The position numbers and the translations under genes were made by a program. DNA of 64,000 nt from Acetomicrobium hydrogeniformans (GTDB lineage Bacteria > Synergistota > Synergistia > Synergistales > JAFGMB01), in the NCBI GenBank assembly GCA_016841745.1, contig JAENYO010000001.1, positions 1-64,000 of the forward strand. Reading direction: 5' to 3'. Positions 52,231 to 61,634 of this stretch are shown here, in pieces. Under the pieces are notes generated by a model that searched no databases, was not told the DNA's origin, and was given only the letters and a program-made list of their open reading frames with translations. The number at the start of each line of letters is the position of its first letter. The stretch's first letter is position 1.

Positions 52231-53169
52231 TTACATTCTGTTTCCCCTATATATTTCTGGTGGTGTACTGTTGCTGAACTTTAAATTATTCGACAACTGG
52301 TCTGCCAGCAATTGAAGTTTTTTCCATCTGTACTTGACAGTGCTTTTACTTACAGGCTTTTCTACGAACTGTCCCAGCTCCGTGAGGGTTGAACTTGGAT
52401 ATTTCAATCGAAGATCTATCATTTCCTTCAATGGCTTTGGGAGATCCTCGTAAATCCCTTTATCTTTAAGACTTCTGGCAATCTCTATCTGTTTTTGAGC
52501 CGCTTCAAGGCTTTTGCGTATATTGGCGCCGTCGCAATTTACCAGTTTATTTGCCCTGTCCCTCATAGCCCGAATCATGGTACGTTGTTCAAGTACTAGC
52601 GACGAATTGTAGAGTCTAAACCTTGTTAGAAGTGTAACGATAAGATCCTGATCTCTTAAAATGCTTTCATTATACCCATTTTTCTGTCTTCGGCTTACTT
52701 TGATATTATTCTTTAAGAGGAAGTTATTGATATCCTCAATCAGCTCTTTGTCGAGTGAACGGAAGATCATGTATTGACCGCCCTTCGGTAGATAGAGCGA
52801 TCCGATGTTACCCCATACTCCTCTAAGCCAGAACCAGGCATTTCTGCCCGGTAGAATATTCTTCCTTTCATCTACGACAGCCTGATAAAGATCCCTTGGA
52901 AGATCTAAAGCGACCTTTCCTTTCATCTCCCGTGGAATCCTGAGCATGGTTGCAAGATCGATCACAGATGACCACGATGTCATGGGCCATATCCTTCTCA
53001 ATCTTCTGAATACCCAGAGTCTGCTGCTTCTAAGGCTGACATTTCTTGACGAAAAGGCTGGATACAGACTGCCCATGATCCCAGAGCTTTCTGCTTCTGC
53101 CTCTTGAACCGCCCTTTCCGGAAGGGATGTTATCCATTCATCCCACATTAAATTAGCAAATTTCTGCAT
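52231..53169 (-). CDS. whiA: WhiA-family DNA-binding protein
   Basis: 312 residues. The LAGLIDADG-like N-terminal half includes WFWLRGVWGNIGSLYLPKGG and the C-terminal helix-turn-helix is LKYPSSTLTELGQFVEKPVS followed by KSTVKYRWKKL. It follows rapZ and yvcK, the conserved order in Firmicutes and Actinobacteria. WhiA is a sporulation regulator in Streptomyces and affects division and chromosome segregation in Bacillus. Here ftsA-ftsZ lie about 9 kb upstream on the same strand. It starts right after the yvcK stop. Confidence 0.9.
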   Translation of the reverse strand: MQKFANLMWDEWITSLPERAVQEAEAESSGIMGSLYPAFSSRNVSLRSSRLWVFRRLRRIWPMTSWSSVIDLATMLRIPREMKGKVALDLPRDLYQAVVDERKNILPGRNAWFWLRGVWGNIGSLYLPKGGQYMIFRSLDKELIEDINNFLLKNNIKVSRRQKNGYNESILRDQDLIVTLLTRFRLYNSSLVLEQRTMIRAMRDRANKLVNCDGANIRKSLEAAQKQIEIARSLKDKGIYEDLPKPLKEMIDLRLKYPSSTLTELGQFVEKPVSKSTVKYRWKKLQLLADQLSNNLKFSNSTPPEIYRGNRM

Positions 53170-54312
53170 TTATAGAACCTCTGAATTTTCTCTGCAGATT
53201 TTCATAAGAATCTCGGACAGAGAAAGACCATTATGTCTGAGAACACCTTCTTCAGATATTTTAAAAAGTTCAGCGCCAATAACAGATATCCCTTTTGTTT
53301 CAAGATCACGAACCTGTCCATTATCTAGATACAAAGGACTGGCACCCTGTTCATTATAGATTGAGAGTACATCTTCAGGAATAATCCCATCGTTAACAAT
53401 AACAGAATCCGGATTTCTTCCCATTGACCTGGAGATCCAGTTAATATGGTCCAGAATGTTAAAATCATCAGTTTCACCGGGCTGGGTCATAAGGTTTGAA
53501 ACATATACAACCGGAACTCTGGAACTACAAAGGCGGTCTGACACTTTTTCGAGTAAAAGATTTGGAATGACACTTGTGAAAAGGCTTCCAGGACCAAGCA
53601 CAATTAGATCGGCCTCTTCAATAGCCCTTAGCACTTCTCTTTCAGGATTTGCATCTCTGGGCTCAAGCCATATTTCTTCAATTTCAGAACCGATCCTTGA
53701 AATACGGAGCTCACCTCGGACCATATCTCCTGAACAGGTACGCGCAGCCAGGCTGACAGGTTCTGTAGTCATTGGAACAACCCTTCCCCGAATAGCAAGA
53801 AGATTATTCATCTTGTCCACGCCAAGTCGAAAGTCACCTGCAAGTTCAGTTACAGCAAGTAATATCAGGTTTCCAAGACTATGACCTTTCAGTTCTCCTT
53901 TATCAAACCTGAAATCTAATATCTGACTTAATTCATTATCATTCTCAGCTAAAGCTACAACACAGTTTCGGATATCACCAGGAGGAAGAAGACCCCATTC
54001 CTGCCTCAGCCTTCCAGAACTACCTCCTTCATCAGTTACTGTAACTACAGCGGTAATATTCCTGGTAAAGCATTTTAAACCGGTTAAAAGAGAAGCAAGA
54101 CCTGTTCCTCCTCCCAGGACAACAATTGAAGGGCCCATGGAGAGTCTGAAATCGACAGCATTAGACATCACAAGTCTCTCTCGCAGTTTTCTGGTGACAG
54201 GATTATTTGTCTGATTCTTTCTCTGCTTTTTAGTCATCAGAGTACTCTGAAAGAGGGATGTCAGAATAAAAGCAAATAAACAGCCCAGAACAAAACCGAT
54301 CTTCCAATCCAT
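53170..54312 (-). CDS. yvcK: YvcK/CofD-like gluconeogenesis factor with an N-terminal membrane segment
   Basis: 380 residues. An N-terminal hydrophobic helix (IGFVLGCLFAFILTSLF) comes before the core, with VVLGGGTGLASLLTGLK, TVTDEGGSSGRLRQEWG, LPPGDIRNCVVALAE, VLGPGSLFTSVIPNLL and YVSNLMTQPGETDDF. YvcK binds UDP-GlcNAc and steers carbon flow and peptidoglycan synthesis in Bacillus. Most homologues are soluble, so the membrane anchor is a local trait. It abuts rapZ and whiA without spacing. Confidence 0.93.
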   Translation of the reverse strand: MDWKIGFVLGCLFAFILTSLFQSTLMTKKQRKNQTNNPVTRKLRERLVMSNAVDFRLSMGPSIVVLGGGTGLASLLTGLKCFTRNITAVVTVTDEGGSSGRLRQEWGLLPPGDIRNCVVALAENDNELSQILDFRFDKGELKGHSLGNLILLAVTELAGDFRLGVDKMNNLLAIRGRVVPMTTEPVSLAARTCSGDMVRGELRISRIGSEIEEIWLEPRDANPEREVLRAIEEADLIVLGPGSLFTSVIPNLLLEKVSDRLCSSRVPVVYVSNLMTQPGETDDFNILDHINWISRSMGRNPDSVIVNDGIIPEDVLSIYNEQGASPLYLDNGQVRDLETKGISVIGAELFKISEEGVLRHNGLSLSEILMKICRENSEVL

Positions 54313-55203
54313 TTAAAACACCTGGTCTCTCTCTATATCTCTATGCCTTACAACACATTGAAAATCGGGTGAATTAAAGTATTCTCCCAACCACTCAGCT
54401 ACAGCTACAGATCGATGTCTCCCCCCTGTACATCCTAGCGCAAAATGTAATTGAGGTTTGCCCGTGTTGCCATAGATAGGTACTATGTAATCAAGAAGCT
54501 CTATAAATCTCTCCAGAAACCCCCTTGTTTCAGGAAAAGATCTAATATACTCCTGAACACTGGGGTCTTTCCCTGAAAATTGTCTTAATGCAGGAATATA
54601 ATGAGGATTAGGCAGGAATCTGACATCAATGATAAAGTCACAATCCTGAGGAACTCCAAATTTAAATCCGAAGGACGTAAACAAAAGAGCAGATTTCCCA
54701 GATGTGTCACTGAGTTGTTCAATAAGTTTTTGCCTGAGAATCTTTAATGGAAGATCAGAGGTATCTAGAACAATATCAGCACTTTCCAGAACAGGAGATA
54801 ACAGGTTTCGTTCCCTTCTTATACCCTCAAGAATGGGAACATCCTGCCCCAGGGGATGGTTTCTTCTGGTTTCACTGAACCTTCTTACGAGAATTTCATC
54901 TGAAGCATCCAAAAAGATTACCTTCACGGAAGTTAATTGTTCCCTAAGGTTCTCCTGAACGGAGACAAGGTCGCTGAGGAGATCCCCTCCCCTGATATCG
55001 ACAACTGCAACAACCCCATTCTGAACAGCAGACCTGTGTCTTGACAGGACATTCAGAAGTTGAGGGAGAAGAGAAGGAGGTATGTTATCAATGGCAAACA
55101 ATCCCTGGTCTTCCAGTATGTTGAGGGTAGCAGATTTTCCCGCCCCTGACATTCCTGTAATTATGACACAGTTGCTGACTTTGCCACTCTCCAGGTTAAT
55201 CAC
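54313..55203 (-). CDS. rapZ: RapZ/YvcJ nucleotide-binding protein
   Basis: 296 residues. Walker A is ITGMSGAGKSATLNIL; QGLFAIDNIPPSLLPQL, FLDASDEILVRRFSETRR and the C-terminal FALGCTGGRHRSVAVAEWL are family motifs. In E. coli RapZ guides small-RNA turnover that controls GlmS, and it senses GlcN6P. In Gram-positives YvcJ has another role. It heads the rapZ-yvcK-whiA block and lies 11 bases after the mogA-like gene. Confidence 0.95.
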   Translation of the reverse strand: MINLESGKVSNCVIITGMSGAGKSATLNILEDQGLFAIDNIPPSLLPQLLNVLSRHRSAVQNGVVAVVDIRGGDLLSDLVSVQENLREQLTSVKVIFLDASDEILVRRFSETRRNHPLGQDVPILEGIRRERNLLSPVLESADIVLDTSDLPLKILRQKLIEQLSDTSGKSALLFTSFGFKFGVPQDCDFIIDVRFLPNPHYIPALRQFSGKDPSVQEYIRSFPETRGFLERFIELLDYIVPIYGNTGKPQLHFALGCTGGRHRSVAVAEWLGEYFNSPDFQCVVRHRDIERDQVF

Positions 55204-55214
55204 AGATCACTCCT

Positions 55215-56036
55215 TCAAGAATGGGAAGAACCACATGGCCCACTCCAACCACAGATAATCTCAACAGCATGGCGAACAACAGGGGCAATAGCTTGAAAAC
55301 ATTCAACAGCCCCCTTATGGCTTCCCGGAAGGGCTATTAATAGCGTCTCACCTCTTGTTACAGCAATGGATCTCGATAGTATTGCCCTTTCGGTTATAGT
55401 AGAGGTCTGCATCCTCATTTTTTCTCCAAAACCTGGAACCTCTTTATGAGCCAGAGTCTTCAATGCTTCAGGAGTGATATCCCTTGGCGAAAGTCCGGTC
55501 CCCCCAGTTAGCAGTATAAGGTTCATATTCAGAGAATCAGTCCATTCTGTTAATGTAGAGATGATCTCTTTCTCCTCATCTGGCACGATCTTTTGAACAA
55601 TTATTTCAGAACCCAGAAAAATTGCTTCTTCAGCAAGAGCAGGGCCTGCTGTATCAATACGGTCTCCCCTGCTACCCTTGTCGCTTACGGTCAGGATACC
55701 TACACTCATGGGACGAAGAATACTTAATTGTTTTGAAACTTCAATAAAACCAGCTTTTTCGACTGATAACTCGAGGATTGCCCCCTTTATATCTTGTATT
55801 TTAAGGATCGTATCATCATCTTCCAGGCAGAGAAAGTACCCTTCCTTTGCATCTAAGATCTGTGGAAGAGTAATGTAGAGGACATTTCCTGATCCCAGTT
55901 TATCTTCTCCTGGCGGTACAGCCAAAATACGGGTAGGGATTCCATTAACTAGTTCCCTGTCCTGGGAATCTTTCGAAACATAGGAAATATATACTTCCCT
56001 TTCTTGGGTAAGATCAAAAAGACTTAAAATCCTCAT
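55215..56036 (-). CDS. MogA/MoaB-type molybdopterin adenylyltransferase with an unassigned N-terminal domain
   Basis: 273 residues. From about residue 109 the protein is a MogA/MoaB domain: GILTVSDKGSRGDRIDTAGP, LILLTGGTGLSPRDITPEAL and LIALPGSHKGAVECFQAI. It adenylates molybdopterin before metal insertion. The first 105 residues form a beta-rich domain (ISYVSKDSQDRELVNGIPTR) I cannot place; its position recalls MOSC-MogA fusions, but the MOSC cysteine is not seen. Its ATG overlaps the moaC end by 4 bases. Confidence 0.85.
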   Translation of the reverse strand: MRILSLFDLTQEREVYISYVSKDSQDRELVNGIPTRILAVPPGEDKLGSGNVLYITLPQILDAKEGYFLCLEDDDTILKIQDIKGAILELSVEKAGFIEVSKQLSILRPMSVGILTVSDKGSRGDRIDTAGPALAEEAIFLGSEIIVQKIVPDEEKEIISTLTEWTDSLNMNLILLTGGTGLSPRDITPEALKTLAHKEVPGFGEKMRMQTSTITERAILSRSIAVTRGETLLIALPGSHKGAVECFQAIAPVVRHAVEIICGWSGPCGSSHS

Positions 56037-56521
56037 TCCACATCACCCTTTGCAACATAAGAACCACTTTTCCCGCCAGACTTTCTAAGCAACCTAAGAT
56101 TTGTAATGGTAATGCCTTTATCAAGGGCCTTGCACATATCATATATGGTGAGAGCAGCGATCATTGCCCCGGTCAGGGATTCCATCTCAACACCTGTTAC
56201 CTCTGATGCCTTCACAATGCATTTAACTTCAATACGACTCATTTCGGGTTCCAGGGTACATCTTACAGTTGAACTGTCAATTCTGATGTTATGGCATAGA
56301 GGGATAAGATCAGAGGTCTTTTTACATCCTAATATACCGGCAAGTTCAGCAAACTTTAATACATCTCCCTTTGCTATTCTTCCAGATGATATAACCTCCA
56401 ATACCCTGAAAGGCAGAATAACATGACAGACCGCCTCTGCCTCTCTGAAAGTTATATCCTTTGAGCCTACATCAACCATCATTGGATGGCCCCCGTTATC
56501 AAGATGTGTAAGATTCTCCAT
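56033..56521 (-). CDS. moaC: Cyclic pyranopterin monophosphate synthase MoaC
   Basis: 162 residues. Seen are HLDNGGHPMMVDVGSKDIT, KGDVLKFAELAGILGCKKTS, DLIPLCHNIRIDS, VEMESLTGAMIAALTIYDMC and RLLRKSGGKSGSYV. It works with MoaA to turn GTP into cPMP. It lies 3 bases after moaA and overlaps the mogA-like gene. Confidence 0.97.
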   Translation of the reverse strand: MENLTHLDNGGHPMMVDVGSKDITFREAEAVCHVILPFRVLEVISSGRIAKGDVLKFAELAGILGCKKTSDLIPLCHNIRIDSSTVRCTLEPEMSRIEVKCIVKASEVTGVEMESLTGAMIAALTIYDMCKALDKGITITNLRLLRKSGGKSGSYVAKGDVE

Positions 56522-56524
56522 GAT

Positions 56525-57502
56525 TCATCCTCCGATTCGTGACATTCTACAACCACTTCTGTCAATGATTTTCCAACCCGAGGGTTTCATAGATACAGCT
56601 TTCAGGATTAATTCTTTCAGACAGTCCTTGTCTTTAATCCGAATAGCTGGTGCAAGTTCAACAAATTCATTGCTGAAGAGGCATGGTTTCATTTCTCCCA
56701 GGACGGTAACGCGCAAACGGTTACAGGAGTCACAAAAATGATGGGAAACGGCCGCTATAATGCCTAGAGTATATCCCCATTTGAAATTACGGTAATACTT
56801 TGCCGGTCCAGAAACACAACTGGTCGGGCTATTATCTGTTATGTCCTTCCATTTTCCAAGGGGCAAAGACTGAAATATCTCATCAGACGAAATAAAAGAG
56901 TCTTTATCCCAGACATCGTCAAGGGGCATGAACTCGATAAGTCGGAGCATTGCTCCATTTTCTGTAGCTAATTCAAGAAGGGGAATTATCTCATCATCAT
57001 TGAAGTTTCTTATCAGAACCGTATTGATCTTTAAGGGTGTCTTCTTAAGTGAAGCCACGATTTTTATTCCTTCAAGAACATCTTCCAGCCTTCCAACTCT
57101 CGTTATATGTTTAAATTTAGCAGGGTCAAGGGTATCAAGGCTGATATTAAGACCTGACAGTCTGATATCTGATAATTCCTCTGCAAAACTGGAAAGGAAA
57201 GAACCATTAGTAGTAAGAGCAATTTCTATTTCAGGAAAAGAACTCTGAAAATCCTTTAGAAAAGAAATAAATCCTTTTCTGACGAAGGGTTCACCCCCTG
57301 TAAAACGGATCTTGGTAACACCCATCTCCTGAAGAACAGATACAAGGAAAAAGATGTCTTCATAACGTAACATCTTTTCATGAGGAAACCATGTAATCCC
57401 ATTTTCAGGCATACAATACCTGCACCTATAATTACAGCGATCTGTTATGGAAATCCTCACATAGTTGAGGATTCTCCCGTATCGGTCGATCAGGCTGACC
57501 AA
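56525..57502 (-). CDS. moaA: GTP 3',8-cyclase MoaA (radical SAM)
   Basis: About 325 residues. The SAM cluster motif is ITDRCNYRCRYCMPENG; the C-terminal cluster is HHFCDSCNRLRVTVLGEMKPC (three Cys). It starts cofactor synthesis from GTP. GGGGGG followed by ATATAT on the minus strand places the start at TTG 57502 rather than ATG 57538. This gives a 13-bp overlap with the gene before. The usual C-terminal Gly-Gly is present. Confidence 0.95.
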   Translation of the reverse strand: MVSLIDRYGRILNYVRISITDRCNYRCRYCMPENGITWFPHEKMLRYEDIFFLVSVLQEMGVTKIRFTGGEPFVRKGFISFLKDFQSSFPEIEIALTTNGSFLSSFAEELSDIRLSGLNISLDTLDPAKFKHITRVGRLEDVLEGIKIVASLKKTPLKINTVLIRNFNDDEIIPLLELATENGAMLRLIEFMPLDDVWDKDSFISSDEIFQSLPLGKWKDITDNSPTSCVSGPAKYYRNFKWGYTLGIIAAVSHHFCDSCNRLRVTVLGEMKPCLFSNEFVELAPAIRIKDKDCLKELILKAVSMKPSGWKIIDRSGCRMSRIGG

Positions 57503-59421
57503 ATATATCCCCCCAAATCTTCTACATTCTTTTTCCATTCATTGTCCTGCAGTGCATCGAGAAAAGCTTTAATACCTGGATGTTCCATATACTTCAAAGG
57601 AATAATGATTTCGAAGGGTTCCTCGGTTATTGGAATAAAATCCAGACCCATTGCATCAGATGCAGCTTTTATGCCAATAGCTGCATCTGCTACACCAGCC
57701 ACTATACGGTTCGCGGCATCATAATGTGAAACGGACTGCGTTTCATAGCCTGAAACGGAAGTAGATGGTATACCAGATTGTTGCAAGAGCATATCTAGAA
57801 GAACCCTTGTACCTGCACCGGGTTGCCTGTTGATTATCCGAACATCGGACCTCGCCAGATCAGAGACAGTATTTATTGATTTAGGATTGCCACTCCCAAC
57901 AATTATTCCCTGGACCCGTTTGTAAATAAGGAACCTTTCCCATATCTCATTACCGCAAAAGTCCTGAATAAACGATTCATTATATACGCCTGTCACTGGA
58001 TCAAGTAAATGTGCTGCAGCGAGGTGACATTCATCCCTGCTCAAAGCAGCAAGCCCACCCATACTTCCAACAGAACGAAGGACAATGTCTCCGCTGTATT
58101 TACGTACATAAGTTACTATTCGATCAAGGGCAGGATCATTTGAACCTTGATAAAGAACTCTTTTCTTCCATGGAATATCCTTTGTCACCCACACCGACAC
58201 TTTCGTTCCCTTTGGACATTCCAGGGTTTTAGCTGGGAGTAAACATAATCCGTCAGTTTCAGACAGAGACCACAAGGTGCTTGAACCTGAGGTCAAGGGG
58301 ATAATCCTCTTTTCCTCATTCAGTTCTACAGCTTTGAATCTAAGCCATTCGGAGATTCCTGGAGGAGAAGAGTGGGACGAAAGAAGGGTCATCTCGTAGG
58401 ACTCTTTTGAAGAAACCGCTTTGGATAATACAGAATTATCATAATCGCCCTGAGTAATAAGCCGTAAAAGTGGATATACAATGGACCATAAAACTACTGC
58501 AGTGGACATAGGAAATCCTGGAAGATCGATAACCGGAGTATTCCCGACAATTCCTCCCATTGCTGGACGTCCAGGTTTCATTAGTAACCAATGAAACAGG
58601 AGACATCCTTCTTCAGAAATAATTGAGGCAATATGATCTTTTTTGCCTTTTGCCGATCCTGCACCAATAAGGACAAGATCATACTTTGTAACTGCCATTT
58701 TTATAGCTTTCCGAATAATATCTGGATCGTCAGGAAGGATTTCGTGTACATGTAAAGGGATTCCCCACTCATGAAAATATCCCTTAAGCAAAGTTGAATT
58801 ACTTTCTGCAACTAGTCCTGATTCAGGGAAATCAGTAGAGATCCATTCCTGCGGAGATACGATCTCATCACCAGTTGGGATATAAATGGTTTCAGGAAGA
58901 GAAAAGATCTCCAGTTCATAAATACCAGAAGCTATGCACAAGGAAAGGAAAGATGAAGTAATGATGTCCCCTGCTCTACCAATAACCTGTCCCCTGGTTA
59001 CATCTTCACCCACTGGTCTAACGTTTTCTCCTGCTGAAAGACTTTTAAAAATAATAAGATTCCCAGTATTGCCATCTATGGAAGAATCTTCCACCATCAG
59101 GACACTGTCAGATTGATGATCTACAGCAAGACCTGTATTAACCCACTGAAAATCCATTTTCTCAAGAATAACCGGAGTCGCGGAAGAAGCATAAACGGAC
59201 GATGAAGACCTGATGGCAAATCCATCCACTGCGGATGCGTTAAAATGAGGAACATTTCTTTTAGCAACAACATCTTGTGTTAGCCTTTTCCCCATGAGAC
59301 GGTTAACGGATTTCAGGGGGACTACCACACTCTCAGGACGATATAAAGGTAGAAAATGGTTGCGGAGTATATCCCATGCCTTTTCCAGAGATATATGTTC
59401 GTTTTCAGCGTGAACTACCAT
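57490..59421 (-). CDS. MoeA-type molybdotransferase fused to a periplasmic-binding-like domain
   Basis: 643 residues. The first 410 or so are MoeA-like (HFNASAVDGFAIRSSSS, VRPVGEDVTRGQVIGRAGDI, LIGAGSAKGKKDHIAS, KPGRPAMGGIVG, DLPGFPMSTAVVLW). Residues 430-640 form a substrate-binding-like domain (GSNDPALDRIVTYVR, SVGSMGGLAALSRDECHLAA, RIINRQPGAGTRVLLD). There is no signal peptide, so it is cytoplasmic and may sense molybdate, tungstate or a cofactor. It overlaps the first moeA by 7 bases. Confidence 0.93.
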   Translation of the reverse strand: MVVHAENEHISLEKAWDILRNHFLPLYRPESVVVPLKSVNRLMGKRLTQDVVAKRNVPHFNASAVDGFAIRSSSSVYASSATPVILEKMDFQWVNTGLAVDHQSDSVLMVEDSSIDGNTGNLIIFKSLSAGENVRPVGEDVTRGQVIGRAGDIITSSFLSLCIASGIYELEIFSLPETIYIPTGDEIVSPQEWISTDFPESGLVAESNSTLLKGYFHEWGIPLHVHEILPDDPDIIRKAIKMAVTKYDLVLIGAGSAKGKKDHIASIISEEGCLLFHWLLMKPGRPAMGGIVGNTPVIDLPGFPMSTAVVLWSIVYPLLRLITQGDYDNSVLSKAVSSKESYEMTLLSSHSSPPGISEWLRFKAVELNEEKRIIPLTSGSSTLWSLSETDGLCLLPAKTLECPKGTKVSVWVTKDIPWKKRVLYQGSNDPALDRIVTYVRKYSGDIVLRSVGSMGGLAALSRDECHLAAAHLLDPVTGVYNESFIQDFCGNEIWERFLIYKRVQGIIVGSGNPKSINTVSDLARSDVRIINRQPGAGTRVLLDMLLQQSGIPSTSVSGYETQSVSHYDAANRIVAGVADAAIGIKAASDAMGLDFIPITEEPFEIIIPLKYMEHPGIKAFLDALQDNEWKKNVEDLGGYIWSA

Positions 59422-60650
59422 AATAAGACCTCAACTTCCTCTCCCTTTCTAACAGTTTCTACAGACTCAGAAAGTCGTATGAGCCCTGAAGATTCATACA
59501 TTGCGCTAATGTAACCTGATTTTGCCATCTTAGGTATGACTCGACCAGAATCATCCAATTGAAATGGTATAAATTCTTCAAGGCCAGTTTTTCCATGAAC
59601 ATCCGAAATCAGGGGTAGGAAAAGGGATTTCCATGGAACCATGGTTCGAGAGGAGATCAATCTGAAAAGTAAAGGTAATATGATGGCATAGGCTACAACT
59701 GAACATGATAAAGGATGACCAGGTAAACCTATTACAAGTTTTTTATCTTCAGAACTCCCTCCTATCAAGGTAGGTTTCCCTGGGCGTACCTGGATTCCCC
59801 TTACAAGGAGACCGGGGTCTGGTAGTTCTTCAATAAGTTCTGAACAGAAATCCCTCACACTTACAGACGAACCACCACTGATCAGGACAACGTCATTCTC
59901 TGAATAAGCCTGGCAAATACAGGAACGCAGTAGATTCTTCTGATCTGGTATTATCCCATACGTTTTCACATTGAATCCATGGTCTTTTAATAAAGAACAC
60001 AGAGTCCAACTATTCACATCTCTTATACACCCAGGATGTAAGGGTGATTTATCTACTGGGACAACTTCATCACCAGTACTTATTATTCCCACCTTCAGAT
60101 CAATAACATTAATTCTGCTGAAACCAAAGGTCGCCAGAACGCCAATACTGCAAAAGTCGATCAGACTTCCTTGTTTGAGAAGGTGCTGGTTTTCCTTGAC
60201 TTCTTCTCCCGTCTTTAAAATATTATCTCCATTCTGGACTGAACTTCTTACCTCCAGCCACTTTTCGGAGAGTTCTGTATCTTCAACCATTACCACAGAG
60301 TCAGCCCCTTCAGGCAAGATTCCCCCGGTATATATTTCCATAGCACTTCCTGGAAGCAACTCTGATGAAGGGATTTCTCCCATAGAGATTTTCCCATCAA
60401 GATTTAAATAAACGGGAAAAGAAGAAGAGGCACCAGATACATCAGTGCTGTTCACAGCATAACCATCTCTCAGGCTTCTATCATACGGAGGATAGGGGGT
60501 ATTTGCAGAAATATCTTCAGCAAGGAGCATGCGATTAGCATTTTCAAGAGCTACTTGATAGTTTCTGGTTTTCCAGGGAAAACAAAGAACATGAGAAACA
60601 AAGTCCAGAGTATCACCTCTGGAAAGAAGTTCTTTAACAAGGCCTGACAC
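59415..60650 (-). CDS. moeA: Molybdopterin molybdotransferase MoeA
   Basis: About 411 residues. Seen are PPYDRSLRDGYAVNSTDVSG, GGILPEGADSVVMVEDTEL, GIISTGDEVVPVDKSPLHPG, LISGGSSVSVRDFCSELI, IQVRPGKPTLIGG and GLPGHPLSCSVVAYAI. It inserts molybdate or tungstate into adenylated molybdopterin. GGGGAGAGTG and a 6-base spacer favour GTG 60650 over ATG 60668. Two MoeA copies in a row suggest one for each metal, as proposed for other anaerobes; this is inference. Confidence 0.93.
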   Translation of the reverse strand: MSGLVKELLSRGDTLDFVSHVLCFPWKTRNYQVALENANRMLLAEDISANTPYPPYDRSLRDGYAVNSTDVSGASSSFPVYLNLDGKISMGEIPSSELLPGSAMEIYTGGILPEGADSVVMVEDTELSEKWLEVRSSVQNGDNILKTGEEVKENQHLLKQGSLIDFCSIGVLATFGFSRINVIDLKVGIISTGDEVVPVDKSPLHPGCIRDVNSWTLCSLLKDHGFNVKTYGIIPDQKNLLRSCICQAYSENDVVLISGGSSVSVRDFCSELIEELPDPGLLVRGIQVRPGKPTLIGGSSEDKKLVIGLPGHPLSCSVVAYAIILPLLFRLISSRTMVPWKSLFLPLISDVHGKTGLEEFIPFQLDDSGRVIPKMAKSGYISAMYESSGLIRLSESVETVRKGEEVEVLLW

Positions 60651-60733
60651 ACAGCTCACTCTCCCCATTGGATTGAATTGTCGTTAAAGTAAATTGAATC
60701 AAGAGATATTGATTTTGACATGGATGTGTTCTT

Positions 60734-61435
60734 TCACTGATTAGCATATTGGGTAATAAAGGTAGGAAAACCTTTCTTTTTAAGTTTTTTCTCAAGTATC
60801 ACCGCATCCGATCTTTCTTTTCCTGCTGAAACAAAAACTCTATGATAAGACTTGCCATTCACTGATGCGGTAATAATGTTTGCTTTAAAACCAGCATTTT
60901 CTGCTCTTTGAGCCTCAGTTTGTGCAGACTTGCTTTCTACAAATGATCCAATCTGTACATTCCAGGTTATCTTTGAAACATCACTAACGGAAGAACTTCC
61001 TTTTACTGGATTATTACTTGCCTTCATTACTTTGTTATCTGTTTCCGTACTAATAGTTGGTTCCGCTTTGTTGGTATTTGGGTTCTGTTTAGGCAATACC
61101 GACACAATAGAAGGTTGGTGAGTCTGTCCCGCGGAAGAAACAGGGACAGCTATAAGCTCTGTCTTTTTTTCATTTTTCGGTGATACTAGTTTTTCTTCTG
61201 AACCTGTTGATACAACAACAGTTTGAGTTGGCTGTTGTTTCTTTTCCTGCTTTTCTATGACCTGAGGAACAGGGACTGGAGTGTACTCATTTTCAGAATT
61301 AGCGGGAAGGAAGAACATCTTTATACCTACGACCAGTAATCCCAAGGCAACTATTCCAATAACAGGAAGCATTATGTCTCCAAAAGGAAACATGGGACTC
61401 GGATCTCTATGTCTTCTATTCTTTCTTGCGATCAT
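60734..61435 (-). CDS. SPOR-domain membrane protein
   Basis: 233 residues: a short basic cytoplasmic start (MIARKNRRHRDPS), one membrane helix at about 23-44 (MLPVIGIVALGLLVVGIKMF), a low-complexity linker of about 110 residues rich in Ser, Lys, Pro and Thr, and a SPOR domain from about 155 (VQIGSFVESKSAQTEAQRAE). SPOR domains bind septal glycan strands that lack stem peptides. The gene lies 200 bases downstream of ftsZ. A GGAGGAA site precedes ATG 61435. Confidence 0.9.
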   Translation of the reverse strand: MIARKNRRHRDPSPMFPFGDIMLPVIGIVALGLLVVGIKMFFLPANSENEYTPVPVPQVIEKQEKKQQPTQTVVVSTGSEEKLVSPKNEKKTELIAVPVSSAGQTHQPSIVSVLPKQNPNTNKAEPTISTETDNKVMKASNNPVKGSSSVSDVSKITWNVQIGSFVESKSAQTEAQRAENAGFKANIITASVNGKSYHRVFVSAGKERSDAVILEKKLKKKGFPTFITQYANQ

Positions 61436-61488
61436 TGTAATTCCTCCGTTCCAGCAGAAGAGAATATAGAAAAGACTCTCCCCTATTC

Positions 61489-61529
61489 AAAAAAGGCAGA
61501 GATCAGAAACTGTTGATCGCTGCCCTTTT
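61489..61529 (-). terminator. Rho-independent terminator after ftsZ
   Basis: On the minus strand GGCAGCGATCA pairs with TGATCTCTGCC with one mismatch, followed by TTTTTT at 61494-61489. It ends the ftsA-ftsZ message before the SPOR gene. Confidence 0.8.
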
Positions 61530-61634
61530 GTTAACTCTAAACAACTGAAAGTGTCCACTTATCTCAAGTAACGTCTGTCGTAAGTATATCGAATATGCCA
61601 CTGGTTGAACAAAGAACTCAAGGGCTAATGCAAC

